This document shows, piece by piece, positions 27,901 through 35,678 of a DNA stretch of 38,644 nucleotides (its first letter is position 1; each line of letters starts with the position of its first letter). Source of the stretch: Clostridia bacterium (GTDB lineage Bacteria > Bacillota > Clostridia > Oscillospirales > Acutalibacteraceae); the NCBI GenBank assembly GCA_017450005.1, contig JAFSYM010000154.1, positions 1 to 38,644 of the forward strand, read 5' to 3'. The notes below the pieces were generated by a model, which saw only the letters and a program-made list of their open reading frames with translations, searched no databases and was not told where the DNA came from. A program made the translations under genes and the position numbers.

Positions 27901-28900
27901 TTGCCCCGCCATTATCGCTACTATTATATGCAATCGTTAAACTGTCAGACAGTGTGACCTTGCCGTCTTGGTTGATGATTTCTGTCTGTGCTTTGACGAG
28001 TGCTTCTTTCTGCAGCGACTCCGGCAACTGCGATTCATCGATAAAATCGGAACCATTATTAATGCCATGCTCTATACGGATGAAGCTAAACACATCTTCG
28101 AGCGAGATGTCCTCATCTTCTGTAATCGTTACGTTTGTGCCAGAGTAGGTGACCGCTTTGACCTTAAACAACAGGAATTCATTTCCGCTGTCGCCGTATT
28201 CATAGTAGAATATGTCGCCTATATTTAGCGCTTTCACTTCATTTGTGGCATTGACAAACGAATACGCACTTGTTTCTGCGTCATACGTCCACGTCATGGA
28301 TGCATTCACAGTGCCAGAAATGACGTCATCCTTCAAAACGGCGAAGTTTTCTTCTTTCTCTTCTTTATCGAAGTATATCGTTTCCTCACTGTTAAAGTCT
28401 TCCGGCGTTGTTTCCAGAAACGTTTGGTACGCCTGCGTGTACTCCATCGTTACGAAATGTCGACCAACTGCCTTATTGTTTTCGTCCAGCAGGAAACCCT
28501 TGACGAGGTATGTTTCAGGCAGAGAAAGCGACTGAATCTCCACGGACGCTTCCGTCTGCTGCGCCGCCACATTGGTCACGCCGCTACCAAGCATTTCCTT
28601 CGTCATTTCATCATAGACCGCCACAACCAGCGTACACGCCTGCGATGCAAACAGTTCCACAGATGCCGTCCTATCCGTCATTGTGATGGATGAAATGTAG
28701 CATATCTCATTTTCTGCTTCTTCTTGGTCAGAAAGTAATCCGTTCAGAAGCGTACCCATACCCTGTCCGTTAGCGATACCAACATCAGAAGTGTCCGTGC
28801 TCCCTTTCACCGGATCATAGGCAAAAGCGATAACGCAGTAGTTCGTCAGCAGCAATGTTATCAGCAGCAACGAAACTATTTGTTTGCTTATTTTTTTCAT
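24914..28900 (-). CDS. Large secreted surface-type protein with DUF6273 and InlB-like repeats
   Basis: 1328 residues. N-terminal signal peptide (MKKISKQIVSLLLITLLLTN, cleavage near 27). Residues 30-560 are beta-rich without a familiar motif. About 570-657 resembles a carboxypeptidase-regulatory-like domain (FRIIDESDKPISNAAVSC). About 685-975 is a DUF6273 domain (VGDVINFGSYPQSQ, WFLYEPLQWRVL, VFLLSYYDAINS, YSWLRSPDG). Two InlB/Rib-like repeats (about 1070-1130, PQKDGYIFIDWSPD; about 1135-1200, PSEGYMFAGWYNGV) and an Ig-like C-terminus follow. No LPxTG or TM anchor is seen, so release or non-covalent attachment is likely. The ATG at 28900, not one 15 codons upstream, has GGAGG 8 bases before it. 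It looks AT-richer than the core genes. A role in adhesion or cell-surface interaction is inference. Confidence 0.8.
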   Translation of the reverse strand: MKKISKQIVSLLLITLLLTNYCVIAFAYDPVKGSTDTSDVGIANGQGMGTLLNGLLSDQEEAENEICYISSITMTDRTASVELFASQACTLVVAVYDEMTKEMLGSGVTNVAAQQTEASVEIQSLSLPETYLVKGFLLDENNKAVGRHFVTMEYTQAYQTFLETTPEDFNSEETIYFDKEEKEENFAVLKDDVISGTVNASMTWTYDAETSAYSFVNATNEVKALNIGDIFYYEYGDSGNEFLLFKVKAVTYSGTNVTITEDEDISLEDVFSFIRIEHGINNGSDFIDESQLPESLQKEALVKAQTEIINQDGKVTLSDSLTIAYNSSDNGGASISGKVGVEFTAAAKLYYDMRWGKDYYEFKLEFSFKFNFTVSVSGKIQVRKDNFYFPLLDIPIGPFVLEGKAYPVISFSVKIDAFKVEYTSSFKLYVSSESNGPQANTDSSKKWESDFGNTKIEIKIGVGFEFGVSLVKLVEAGFDVEAGSKIVGDPDIVGIHNDIHHNCDVCFSCEMRLYAEGSIFLKIKLFTDKLSLRWDAIKLSYDSSRAHSKFYISVKNRALDAGFGACPRKMLAVKFRIIDESDKPISNAAVSCATGVCDINGDGVFEAKEIKTAEDGIATLWFNGSKHVVTVKANGYQDKTQTVEVAEIGKSVTIRMTNGSGGSVTPGGNNDFDGDLANCSVGDVINFGSYPQSQVTNQTTLLKLEAKSQGMDWTAYPYYIEGVQTEYMYYLDLQLGTDYYRGVRFNCYRPRLIKDTGFANKSLQDENGFYPNITYWFLYEPLQWRVLNPYTGFVLSMSIIDSQTFNYTDESHSSGKYASNWAESTIRQWLNTTFINDAFNGAEQKQISTTTLDTPCPSEGNSAFNVGKTKDKVFLLSYYDAINSTYGFRSDQSKSKKRAASGTSYARCQGLRVYNDSYASDESQWINGNSYSWLRSPDGTNSVYKIGPSGMVDVSVSGTASVDFGVRPAMQLHLASGSAKAHKIVAQSAAENAETRTVQQGMRYTATASRTIAGNEYVLLVRQAGTTGLATDDLYYIDQQTAADNSVVFAYIPRISGECTVEIIGDFAPPVIHTVRWVVDDTITEQQIEEGATIVVPAEPQKDGYIFIDWSPDVPTVMPAQDLTFTAQFKKVVTPCTVAVTASTGGSVTGSGTFDEGESVTVTATPSEGYMFAGWYNGVKHVSDKAIYSFTVTNSISLIAQFEKTPNPVIKIHDYTASKTIDYRATITFSVDEIQNPVDGASVHWFIDGQDKGATDTFTMMEARQKFIIQAKYVKDSSILAESETEIINVNTRFFARLKAFFRALFGRLPKVVQEYLRIEFIDRILPD

Positions 28901-28983
28901 TTTGTATCCTCCATAATAATCCATAGTCATAAGAAATACTGTCATTAATTGTTTTGGAAGAAAAAGAAGGCTGTCATTTTCAT

Positions 28984-29505
28984 TTAGAAATTAAGTAGCT
29001 TTCTATATTGTTTAGAGTTTTTATCCCAAAAATCGGCGTCCAAAAGATTGTTATCTTTTAAATACTGTAGGAGGTTATAAAAAGAAAAATCAGTTGAGTT
29101 TCGTTTCGTAAAATGATAAAGATTAAAGAAATAATCTAAAAAGCTTTGATTACAGGCCATGCGACGAATACGGTATTTAAATACACGGAACTCGTCATCT
29201 CTCAAAAAATTCCTGTTTTTCAAGTAGCAGAGATAGTCGAAAAAAGCAAATACCTCATCAAACATCTGCTCTTTGGAGTGATCTTCTATAAAGTCTTGAG
29301 TATACCACTCTACTCCATAATCAATCTCATATAGAACTGATGCAAATTCTTTGTTTTCCCGTATTTTTACCTGTGCTTCTTTTAGAAACTCAGCGCGCTT
29401 TAACTTGTACGTTTGGCGCCACTGGAATAAAGCGAAAAAACCACCAACAATTGAAAAAGTCAGAAAAAGCAGTTCATATAAGCTGATTTCTTTCGTTATG
29501 ACCAT
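28984..29505 (-). CDS. Small membrane-anchored protein, function unknown
   Basis: 173 residues. One N-terminal TM segment (about 10-27, LLFLTFSIVGGFFALFQW) with a positively charged flank (RQTYKLKRAEFLKEAQ), then a helical cytoplasmic part rich in Phe, Tyr and Asp. The layout resembles DUF4760-type proteins, but I cannot confirm it. AGGAGGT lies 9 bases before its ATG. The composition is AT-rich, unlike the core operons. It is upstream of the large secreted protein on the same strand (83-base gap), so the two may be co-transcribed. Confidence 0.65.
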   Translation of the reverse strand: MVITKEISLYELLFLTFSIVGGFFALFQWRQTYKLKRAEFLKEAQVKIRENKEFASVLYEIDYGVEWYTQDFIEDHSKEQMFDEVFAFFDYLCYLKNRNFLRDDEFRVFKYRIRRMACNQSFLDYFFNLYHFTKRNSTDFSFYNLLQYLKDNNLLDADFWDKNSKQYRKLLNF

Positions 29506-29692
29506 AACAAAAACCTCCTAAAATCTTGTAATTTGATTTTATCATAATACCATATTCAAAGCAATAGTTTTTATATATTCTTGAGCAAACTTAAGCAAAT
29601 CTTAAAAAAGAAAGTATAAATGGCTTTTGATTTGGTACAAAGAGTGCATCAACCAACCAATCAATCAAATATATATTATAGTTTTGATCCAG

Positions 29693-29725
29693 CCCTGCTT
29701 CTATCCATGGAGCAGGGTAATTTTT
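29693..29725 (+). promoter_or_regulatory. Hairpin in the leader of the DUF3846 gene
   Basis: CCCTGCT (29693-29699) pairs with AGCAGGG (29711-29717), followed by TAATTTTT, just ahead of the AGGAGG at 29731. It looks terminator-like; an upstream transcript end or a leader attenuator are both possible. Confidence 0.45.
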
Positions 29726-29743
29726 ATGTAGGAGGATTAAACT

Positions 29744-30238
29744 ATGGCAACAGAAACCATGCGTGTGCTGGTCGTGGAGCCCGGTAAGCGACCGGTAGTC
29801 AGAGAGATGCAAACAGGACTGGAACCGTTGCAGGCGGCAGTCGGTGGACTGATCGAAGCGGTCTATCCCTTCGAGGAACCGGTGGCAATCGTCTGCAACG
29901 AGGAGGGCAAGCTCTTGGAGCTGCCCCTGAACCGTGCACTGCTCGACGAGAACGGCAAGGTCTACGACATCATTGCCGGGACGTTCCTTGTCGTAGGCCT
30001 GACCGAGGACAACTTCTGCGGTCTGGATGACACCCTGCTCGAACAGTTCCAAACAAGATTCAGACAGCCAGAGACGTTCGTGTACATCAATGGTCACATC
30101 AAGGTAGGAGCGGCTGAGGCCCCAGACAGAGACAAAGTCTCTGCAAAAGCGAAAAATAACCGCAGGCAAAACATGAAACGATCGAACAAAAACAACTCGG
30201 TGTCATTGCGAGCGCAGCGAAGCAATCCGTACCCCTGA
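29744..30238 (+). CDS. DUF3846-domain protein with repeat-encoded C-terminus
   Basis: 164 residues. The DUF3846 part (about 5-125) shows MRVLVVEPGKRPVVREMQ, LIEAVYPFEEPVAIVCNEEG, LPLNRALLDENGKVYDIIAG and TFLVVGL. The domain has no known biochemical role and is mostly met on plasmids, conjugative elements and phages. AGGAGG (29731-29736) is 7 bases before ATG 29744. Odd: the last 13 residues or so (SVSLRAQRSNPYP) and the stop are encoded by the dispersed palindromic repeat at 30201, so the original protein end was probably lost when the repeat inserted. No other mobile-element gene is next to it, so it looks like an island remnant. Confidence 0.8.
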   Translation: MATETMRVLVVEPGKRPVVREMQTGLEPLQAAVGGLIEAVYPFEEPVAIVCNEEGKLLELPLNRALLDENGKVYDIIAGTFLVVGLTEDNFCGLDDTLLEQFQTRFRQPETFVYINGHIKVGAAEAPDRDKVSAKAKNNRRQNMKRSNKNNSVSLRAQRSNPYP

Positions 30239-30301
30239 AACGGCGTCAGTGCCGCACAAGGGAACGGATTGCTTCGTCGCCTTCGGCCCCTCGCAATGAC
30301 A
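30201..30301 (+). repeat. Dispersed palindromic repeat, copy 3 (101 bp)
   Basis: TGTCATTGCGAGCGCAGCGA at the left and CTCGCAATGACA at the right, with inner GAAGCAATCCGT and ACGGATTGCTTCG arms: the best-preserved of three copies. It overlaps the 3' end of the DUF3846 gene. Confidence 0.88.
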
Positions 30302-30478
30302 GTTCATTTTATGTATATGCAAACGCCGGAAACTGCATATTGCCGAATGAACGGGCGGTCATGCCCGCCCCTACAAACGCGCCGGAACGCTGGCACAAAC
30401 GCGAAACCGTCCCGCGGGCATTCGCACCCCGCGATGACACCGTGAGAACGGAATCCCCCCACTTTACGTGATGAACCG
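30302..30478. other. Non-coding gap with further repeat debris
   Basis: Holds GGGCGGTCATGCCCGCCCC (30353-30371), a small palindromic repeat also represented near 5254, and a partial end of the 101-bp repeat family (CCGCGATGACACC, about 30428). I see no gene. Confidence 0.5.
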
Positions 30479-30528
30479 AAAAAGTCAAAACGGCACGGGT
30501 TTATGTTTCTGCAAACCCGTGCCGTTTT
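30479..30528 (-). terminator. Terminator of guaB
   Basis: A 16-bp perfect stem (30487-30502 with 30513-30528), ending on the minus strand in TTTTGACTTTTT. It is 15 bases after the guaB stop and has T runs on both strands, so it may act in both directions. Confidence 0.88.
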
Positions 30529-30542
30529 ATTCTTTTGTTTAT

Positions 30543-32045
<1,503 letters not shown>

Positions 32046-32120
32046 CTAATTGTATCATGCGCGCGCGAGAAATGCAAGAAGCGCGCGAAAGAAAAAACAA
32101 AAATATTTTTCAAAAAGGTG

Positions 32121-32149
32121 TTGATTTTTCAAAAACATTGTGCTATTAT
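32121..32149 (+). promoter_or_regulatory. Promoter of tRNA-Arg
   Basis: TTGATT (32121-32126), 17 bp, TATTAT (32144-32149) with an extended TGC. It stands 24 bases before the mature tRNA start. Confidence 0.65.
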
Positions 32150-32172
32150 ATAGCAGTTGCAAGAAGCAACAT

Positions 32173-32249
32173 GCGCTGCTAGCTCAGTTGGATAGAGTGT
32201 TTGGCTACGAACCAAAAGGTCAGGGGTTCGAATCCCTTGCAGCGCGCCA
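32173..32249 (+). tRNA. tRNA-Arg (anticodon ACG), CCA encoded
   Basis: Cloverleaf: acceptor GCGCTGC/GCAGCGC, D-stem GCTC/GAGT, anticodon stem TTTGG/CCAAA with loop CTACGAA (anticodon ACG), T-arm AGGGG TTCGAAT CCCTT, discriminator G and encoded CCA. Its 3' end is the probable attachment site of the element that follows. Confidence 0.96.
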
Positions 32250-32250
32250 C

Positions 32251-32289
32251 GCCGCAGATCGTTGACTATCAACGGTTTGCGGCTTTTTC
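32251..32289 (+). terminator. Terminator downstream of tRNA-Arg
   Basis: GCCGCAGATCGTTGA pairs with TCAACGGTTTGCGGC around a short CTA loop, followed by TTTTTCTTTT. Confidence 0.8.
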
Positions 32290-32333
32290 TTTTGCCTGTT
32301 TCCGCTGCCCGGAAACGGGTGTTTTTTCGCGTC

Positions 32334-32466
32334 TTGGGGTTTATTTGGGGTTTATTTTCTGAAAAACTGCGTTTTCTGGGGTTTATCGGTACAAAAAACA
32401 AAGCACGGCTTGACCTGTTTCAGGAAGTCGTGCTTTTCTCTTTTCCGCTGCGCGTCTTGGGGTTTA
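32334..32466 (+). repeat. Four GGGGTTTA direct repeats between tRNA and integrase
   Basis: TTGGGGTTTAT occurs twice back to back (32334-32344, 32345-32355). A TGGGGTTTAT follows at 32377-32386, and CGCGTCTTGGGGTTTA at 32451-32466 inside the integrase 3' end, repeating the 16 bases around the first copy. Their place at the element end suggests integrase arm-type sites; this is inference. Confidence 0.65.
32391..32435 (-). terminator. Terminator of the integrase gene
   Basis: On the minus strand AAGCACGACTT pairs with AAGCCGTGCTT, followed by TGTTTTTTG. The integrase stop codon lies in the loop, so the hairpin overlaps the last codons. Confidence 0.7.
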
Positions 32467-33823
32467 ATATGCTGCTGAGCGTTTCGGCTGCCGCTTCGTC
32501 TGCGGACTTGATGGCGTGGGCGTATATGCGCGTCGTGGTGTTTGCTGTGGCGTGTCCTAACCGGCTGGAAACGGTCGTGACCGGTACGCCGTTTGCAATC
32601 TGCAAGGTGGCGTTTGTATGCCGCAGGCTGTGTACCGTGACCGGCGGGAGATCGGTCTTTTTGATGAAGTCCCGGAACCAATTGGAAAGTGTGTCCGGGT
32701 GTACCGGCTTCCCGTCCCACTGTGTGAATATGCGGTCTGAAACCGTCCACCTGTCGCCGCATTTCAAGCGGTTTTCGGTCTGGTACTTCCTGTACTGGCG
32801 CAGATCGTCAAAGACTTCCGGCGGGCATTTTATAACACGTTCGGAGGATGCCGTTTTTGTTTCGTCGGCATAGATGCCTCTATCCGGCAAATAAAGCGAG
32901 CTGCGGCAGATCGTGACCGTCTGCGTGTCAAAGTCCACGTCAGACCAATTCAGACCGAGTAATTCCGCACGCCGCATACCCGTGAACAGCAGCGTCCGTA
33001 TCATGGTACGGTACTGTATCGGCTCTGCTTCCAGCAGATCAAGCATGTGCGCCGCTTCGATTTCGTCAAGGTATTTCGGCGGCTTGCGCTCTGTCTTGGG
33101 CGTTTTCGTCCGGTCGCAGGGGTTCCGGTCAACCGTTCCCCATTCGACGGCGGCAGAGAACACAGAGGAAATGAAGTTGTGATAGTGCTTTATGGTCTTA
33201 TCGGACAGCTTGCCGCCGTTCGTCTGCACTTCGTCAAACAGGCTGCGAAGCGGCACACTGAACGCGCTGCATATCTTTTCCGCGCCTGTCGCGCCGATAT
33301 TACCGCCTTTGATGGCGTTTTCGATAACGGAGATCGACACACCGCACGAAGCGGCAAACGCCTTTTGCGTGACGTTCTGCGCCTTTATCATGGCTTTTAA
33401 ATCAACCTTGCACCTGTACTTTGTGTCGTTTCGGATGCCTGTTTCAGACAGGTTCTTATAGAACGACAGCAGATGCAGCGGCTGTATTTTATCCATGCGC
33501 ATATGACCGATGGCGGCATTGACACGGGGCAGCAGGGCTTTATACTGCGCTACAGTCTTCGGGCGGAGCTGCTGCATGGCGAAGCTGTCAAACCACAGTG
33601 CGGCGAAGTCCGCAAACTTAATATTGCCGTCGATGGCGGTTCCCTGTTTCGCCTTTTCCTCGAACAGATCAGCTTGACGGCGCAGCTCTTTTTCCTCTTG
33701 CCGCTTCGTCATTCCCGGTTCCGGCGTCCACGTCATACGATGGCGAATCTGCTTCCCGGCGGTATCATATCCGCAGGAAACCGTGATGCGGTACCCGTCC
33801 CCGCGCTTTTCAATTGTCGCCAC
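32420..33823 (-). CDS. int: Tyrosine recombinase (integrase) with internal XRE-type HTH domain
   Basis: 467 residues, GTG start with GAGGCGG upstream. Arm-binding/AP2-like N-terminus (1-60), core-binding domain (about 68-230) and catalytic domain (about 250-450). Catalytic residues are all present: Arg284 (TGMRRAELLGL), Lys323 (ETKTASSERV), His398/Arg401 (HSLRHTNAT), His424 (RLGHA) and Tyr434 (TRIYAH). Odd: between the two halves of the core-binding domain, at about 138-200, sits a segment (LKAMIKAQNVTQKAFAASCG, VSISVIENAIKGGN, ICSAFSVPLRSLFDE) with the layout of a Cro/C1 HTH. Integrase length without it would be about 405. It reads toward the tRNA, as expected for its attachment site, 21 bases after the repressor gene. 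Confidence 0.93.
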   Translation of the reverse strand: MATIEKRGDGYRITVSCGYDTAGKQIRHRMTWTPEPGMTKRQEEKELRRQADLFEEKAKQGTAIDGNIKFADFAALWFDSFAMQQLRPKTVAQYKALLPRVNAAIGHMRMDKIQPLHLLSFYKNLSETGIRNDTKYRCKVDLKAMIKAQNVTQKAFAASCGVSISVIENAIKGGNIGATGAEKICSAFSVPLRSLFDEVQTNGGKLSDKTIKHYHNFISSVFSAAVEWGTVDRNPCDRTKTPKTERKPPKYLDEIEAAHMLDLLEAEPIQYRTMIRTLLFTGMRRAELLGLNWSDVDFDTQTVTICRSSLYLPDRGIYADETKTASSERVIKCPPEVFDDLRQYRKYQTENRLKCGDRWTVSDRIFTQWDGKPVHPDTLSNWFRDFIKKTDLPPVTVHSLRHTNATLQIANGVPVTTVSSRLGHATANTTTRIYAHAIKSADEAAAETLSSILNPKTRSGKEKSTTS

Positions 33824-33844
33824 TTTGACCGCCTCTTTTCTCTG

Positions 33845-34555
33845 CTATACGACGTCGGTGTATTTTTGTTTTTGCTCTATCTTTTCGTCAATTGCTTTTA
33901 TTAGCTTTTTCTTAAATTCTTCTGCCGCGTTATCTAGTCCGGAAAAATCTGACGAAAAGTATTCGTCCAAAAACGAAACAAACCATTCAAGAATTTCGGC
34001 TTTATATCCTTTTGCAAGTGTTTTTTCTTTTTCCGCGTCAGCCGATAACGGAGAAAAAGGATCGTTTTCAGTTACTATGTATTTGTATATTTTTTCGGCA
34101 TTGAAAGCGTGTTTTCTCAGAAAATAAATGCTTTCTTTGATCCCTTGAAAACTGTCTGAAAACACACTGTCTATAATTCCATTTAAGAAAAGGAACTGTT
34201 CAATAAAAGAATCCTGTACATGCGGAATATACTGCAAACGCTTTGTGTTAAAATAAAAACTATGAAGTGCAGAAATGGCGTTTTCCTCAAGTCCTGTATA
34301 ATCCGCTATGGCTTGCACCGTCGTTTCTGGTGTCATTATGTCAGTTAATCCGAGTAAATAGTCTGTTGAAACATGTAGTGCATGGGAGATGCCGATTACT
34401 TGTGTAAGGTTTGGCGTTCGGGCACCGCTTGTAAAGTAAGAGATCGCGTTATCATGTACGCCGATAATACTTGCAAGCTCTTTCTGCTTCATCCCGGCAG
34501 CGGCAAGCGCGGCGTTGATGCGCTGTCCGATTTCTTTTCTTTTGCTATCTTCCAT
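33845..34555 (-). CDS. cI-like XRE repressor
   Basis: 236 residues. N-terminal Cro/C1 HTH (about 8-65: RINAALAAAGMKQKELASII, VHDNAISYFTSGARTPNL, ISHALHVSTDYLLGLTD). The rest (about 80-236) is helical, rich in Phe, Glu and Lys, with no LexA-type Ala-Gly/Ser-Lys peptidase, so it would not be inactivated by RecA-induced self-cleavage; satellite repressors of the Stl type are instead bound by a helper-phage protein. Whether that holds here is inference. It is divergent from the early operon across a 136-base region with operator-like half-sites, and is followed by the integrase gene. Confidence 0.88.
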   Translation of the reverse strand: MEDSKRKEIGQRINAALAAAGMKQKELASIIGVHDNAISYFTSGARTPNLTQVIGISHALHVSTDYLLGLTDIMTPETTVQAIADYTGLEENAISALHSFYFNTKRLQYIPHVQDSFIEQFLFLNGIIDSVFSDSFQGIKESIYFLRKHAFNAEKIYKYIVTENDPFSPLSADAEKEKTLAKGYKAEILEWFVSFLDEYFSSDFSGLDNAAEEFKKKLIKAIDEKIEQKQKYTDVV

Positions 34556-34574
34556 TGTAAATCACTTCCAAAGT

Positions 34575-34638
34575 TATCAATAATGATATGTTGTTGTTCT
34601 GACATATCAAAAGCATTGACATTGATGTTGATGATATG
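34575..34638. promoter_or_regulatory. Candidate repressor operators
   Basis: TGATATG (34584-34590) and CATATCA (34603-34609) form a perfect inverted repeat with 12-bp spacer. A third TGATATG (34632-34638) lies between the -35 and -10 of the rightward promoter, and TATCA (34575-34579) with TGATA (34584-34588) form another small inverted repeat. The place between divergent repressor and early genes fits a cI-type switch. Confidence 0.65.
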
Positions 34639-34645
34639 CTATAAT
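34616..34645 (+). promoter_or_regulatory. Early rightward promoter of the element
   Basis: A perfect TTGACA (34616-34621), 18 bp, and a perfect TATAAT (34640-34645) with extended TGC, 47 bases before ATG 34692. It overlaps a candidate operator half-site. Confidence 0.85.
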
Positions 34646-34691
34646 GTTAGCATACTCAATCGGTTAAGTCAAGTGAAAGGAGGGTAAAAAC

Positions 34692-34871
34692 ATGAAAAAC
34701 ATACAGATCCGGGAAGCGGCAGCGGCGGCAGGGGTGAAGCACTGGCAAATCGCGGAAGCACTTGGAATTGCAGACGGCACATTCAGCCGAAAGCTGCGTC
34801 ACGAATTTGACGAAGCGGAAACAGAAAAGGTGCTGTCGATCATTCGCAAAATTGCAGAACAAAACACATGA
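34692..34871 (+). CDS. Small HTH protein, probable Cro- or excisionase-like early regulator
   Basis: 59 residues, first gene of the rightward operon, with AAAGGAGGG before ATG 34692. Seen: REAAAAAGVKHWQIAEALGI followed by ADGTFSRKLRHEFDEAE, a helix-turn-helix of the kind found in small phage and conjugative-element regulators, and a helical C-terminus (TEKVLSIIRKIAEQ). It sits where Cro/Str or excisionase genes lie in related elements; which of these it is cannot be told. The stop is 18 bases before the replication gene. Confidence 0.75.
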   Translation: MKNIQIREAAAAAGVKHWQIAEALGIADGTFSRKLRHEFDEAETEKVLSIIRKIAEQNT

Positions 34872-34889
34872 TGAAAAGAGGCGATTAAA

Positions 34890-35645
34890 ATGGTCGTGTA
34901 TCCGTGGTTCAAGTCATATTCTGACATTTTCCTAAATCCAGACGTGCGAGAAATGCTCGAACAGGAAACCGGATACCGTGATTTTACGGTGTGGCACTTC
35001 CTGAATGCTCTGGCAGCGCAGAACTACCCTGACGGAGTATTCGCAAGCGAAAAAACCGGAAAGCCTGTCCCTGTTTCGCGCTTGTCGTCCATATTGGGTA
35101 TTGAAGAAGATGCCTTGAGTGAATCACTACATAACCTGATGTCGTGGGAGTGGTTGTGTAAAGATGAGTTTGGATCATATTTTCTTCCTGACTGGACGAC
35201 ACAACAGGCAAGCATGTTCGCGGATGCAAGAAAGAAAAAAGAACAGGCAGCGCGTCAGAAACAGTACCGAGAAAGGAACAAAAGCCGTGATGCAACACGT
35301 GATACAACGGGTGACATAACGGACGGCACAACGGCGTTATGTCATAGAATAGATAATATATCAGAGAATATCAAGAATAAATCAGAATATTGCGATTCAT
35401 TCTATGAAGTATGGAACAATTACCCGATCAAAAAAGGCAAGACCGAAGCATATACGGAATACTTCAACCTGATTACCGTTGGATTTACACACATTCAGAT
35501 CAAAAACGCTGTAGAAGCATATATCCGAACGTGCAACGAAGAACGAAGGGAAGAACGTCATATAAAATTTCTCTGTAATTTTTTGAAAGATCCCAATCTT
35601 ATACGGGAATATGGAATAAAGGGAGATCAAGACAGTGAGGATTAA
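34890..35645 (+). CDS. Phage replisome organizer-like protein
   Basis: 251 residues. N-terminal winged-helix region (about 1-105) with the family start MVVYPWFKSYSDIFLNPDVR, TVWHFLNALAAQNYPDGVFA and LPDWTTQQASMF; a charged linker (KKKEQAARQKQYRERNKSRD) follows, then a C-terminal domain (about 165-245) with FYEVWNNYPIKKGKTEAYTE, often found in replisome organizers. Such proteins bind the element's origin and recruit the host helicase. GAGG lies 7 to 8 bases upstream of ATG 34890. No DnaC-like loader follows, which is unusual for a full phage replication module. Confidence 0.75.
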   Translation: MVVYPWFKSYSDIFLNPDVREMLEQETGYRDFTVWHFLNALAAQNYPDGVFASEKTGKPVPVSRLSSILGIEEDALSESLHNLMSWEWLCKDEFGSYFLPDWTTQQASMFADARKKKEQAARQKQYRERNKSRDATRDTTGDITDGTTALCHRIDNISENIKNKSEYCDSFYEVWNNYPIKKGKTEAYTEYFNLITVGFTHIQIKNAVEAYIRTCNEERREERHIKFLCNFLKDPNLIREYGIKGDQDSED

Positions 35646-35678
35646 ATGCCCATAATTATGACAGAAAGGAAAAGCAAT

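Noticed and set aside
32058..32090. CGCGCGC hairpin upstream of guaB as a purine riboswitch
   Set aside because: It lies upstream of the likely -10 element and lacks riboswitch-like junction sequences.
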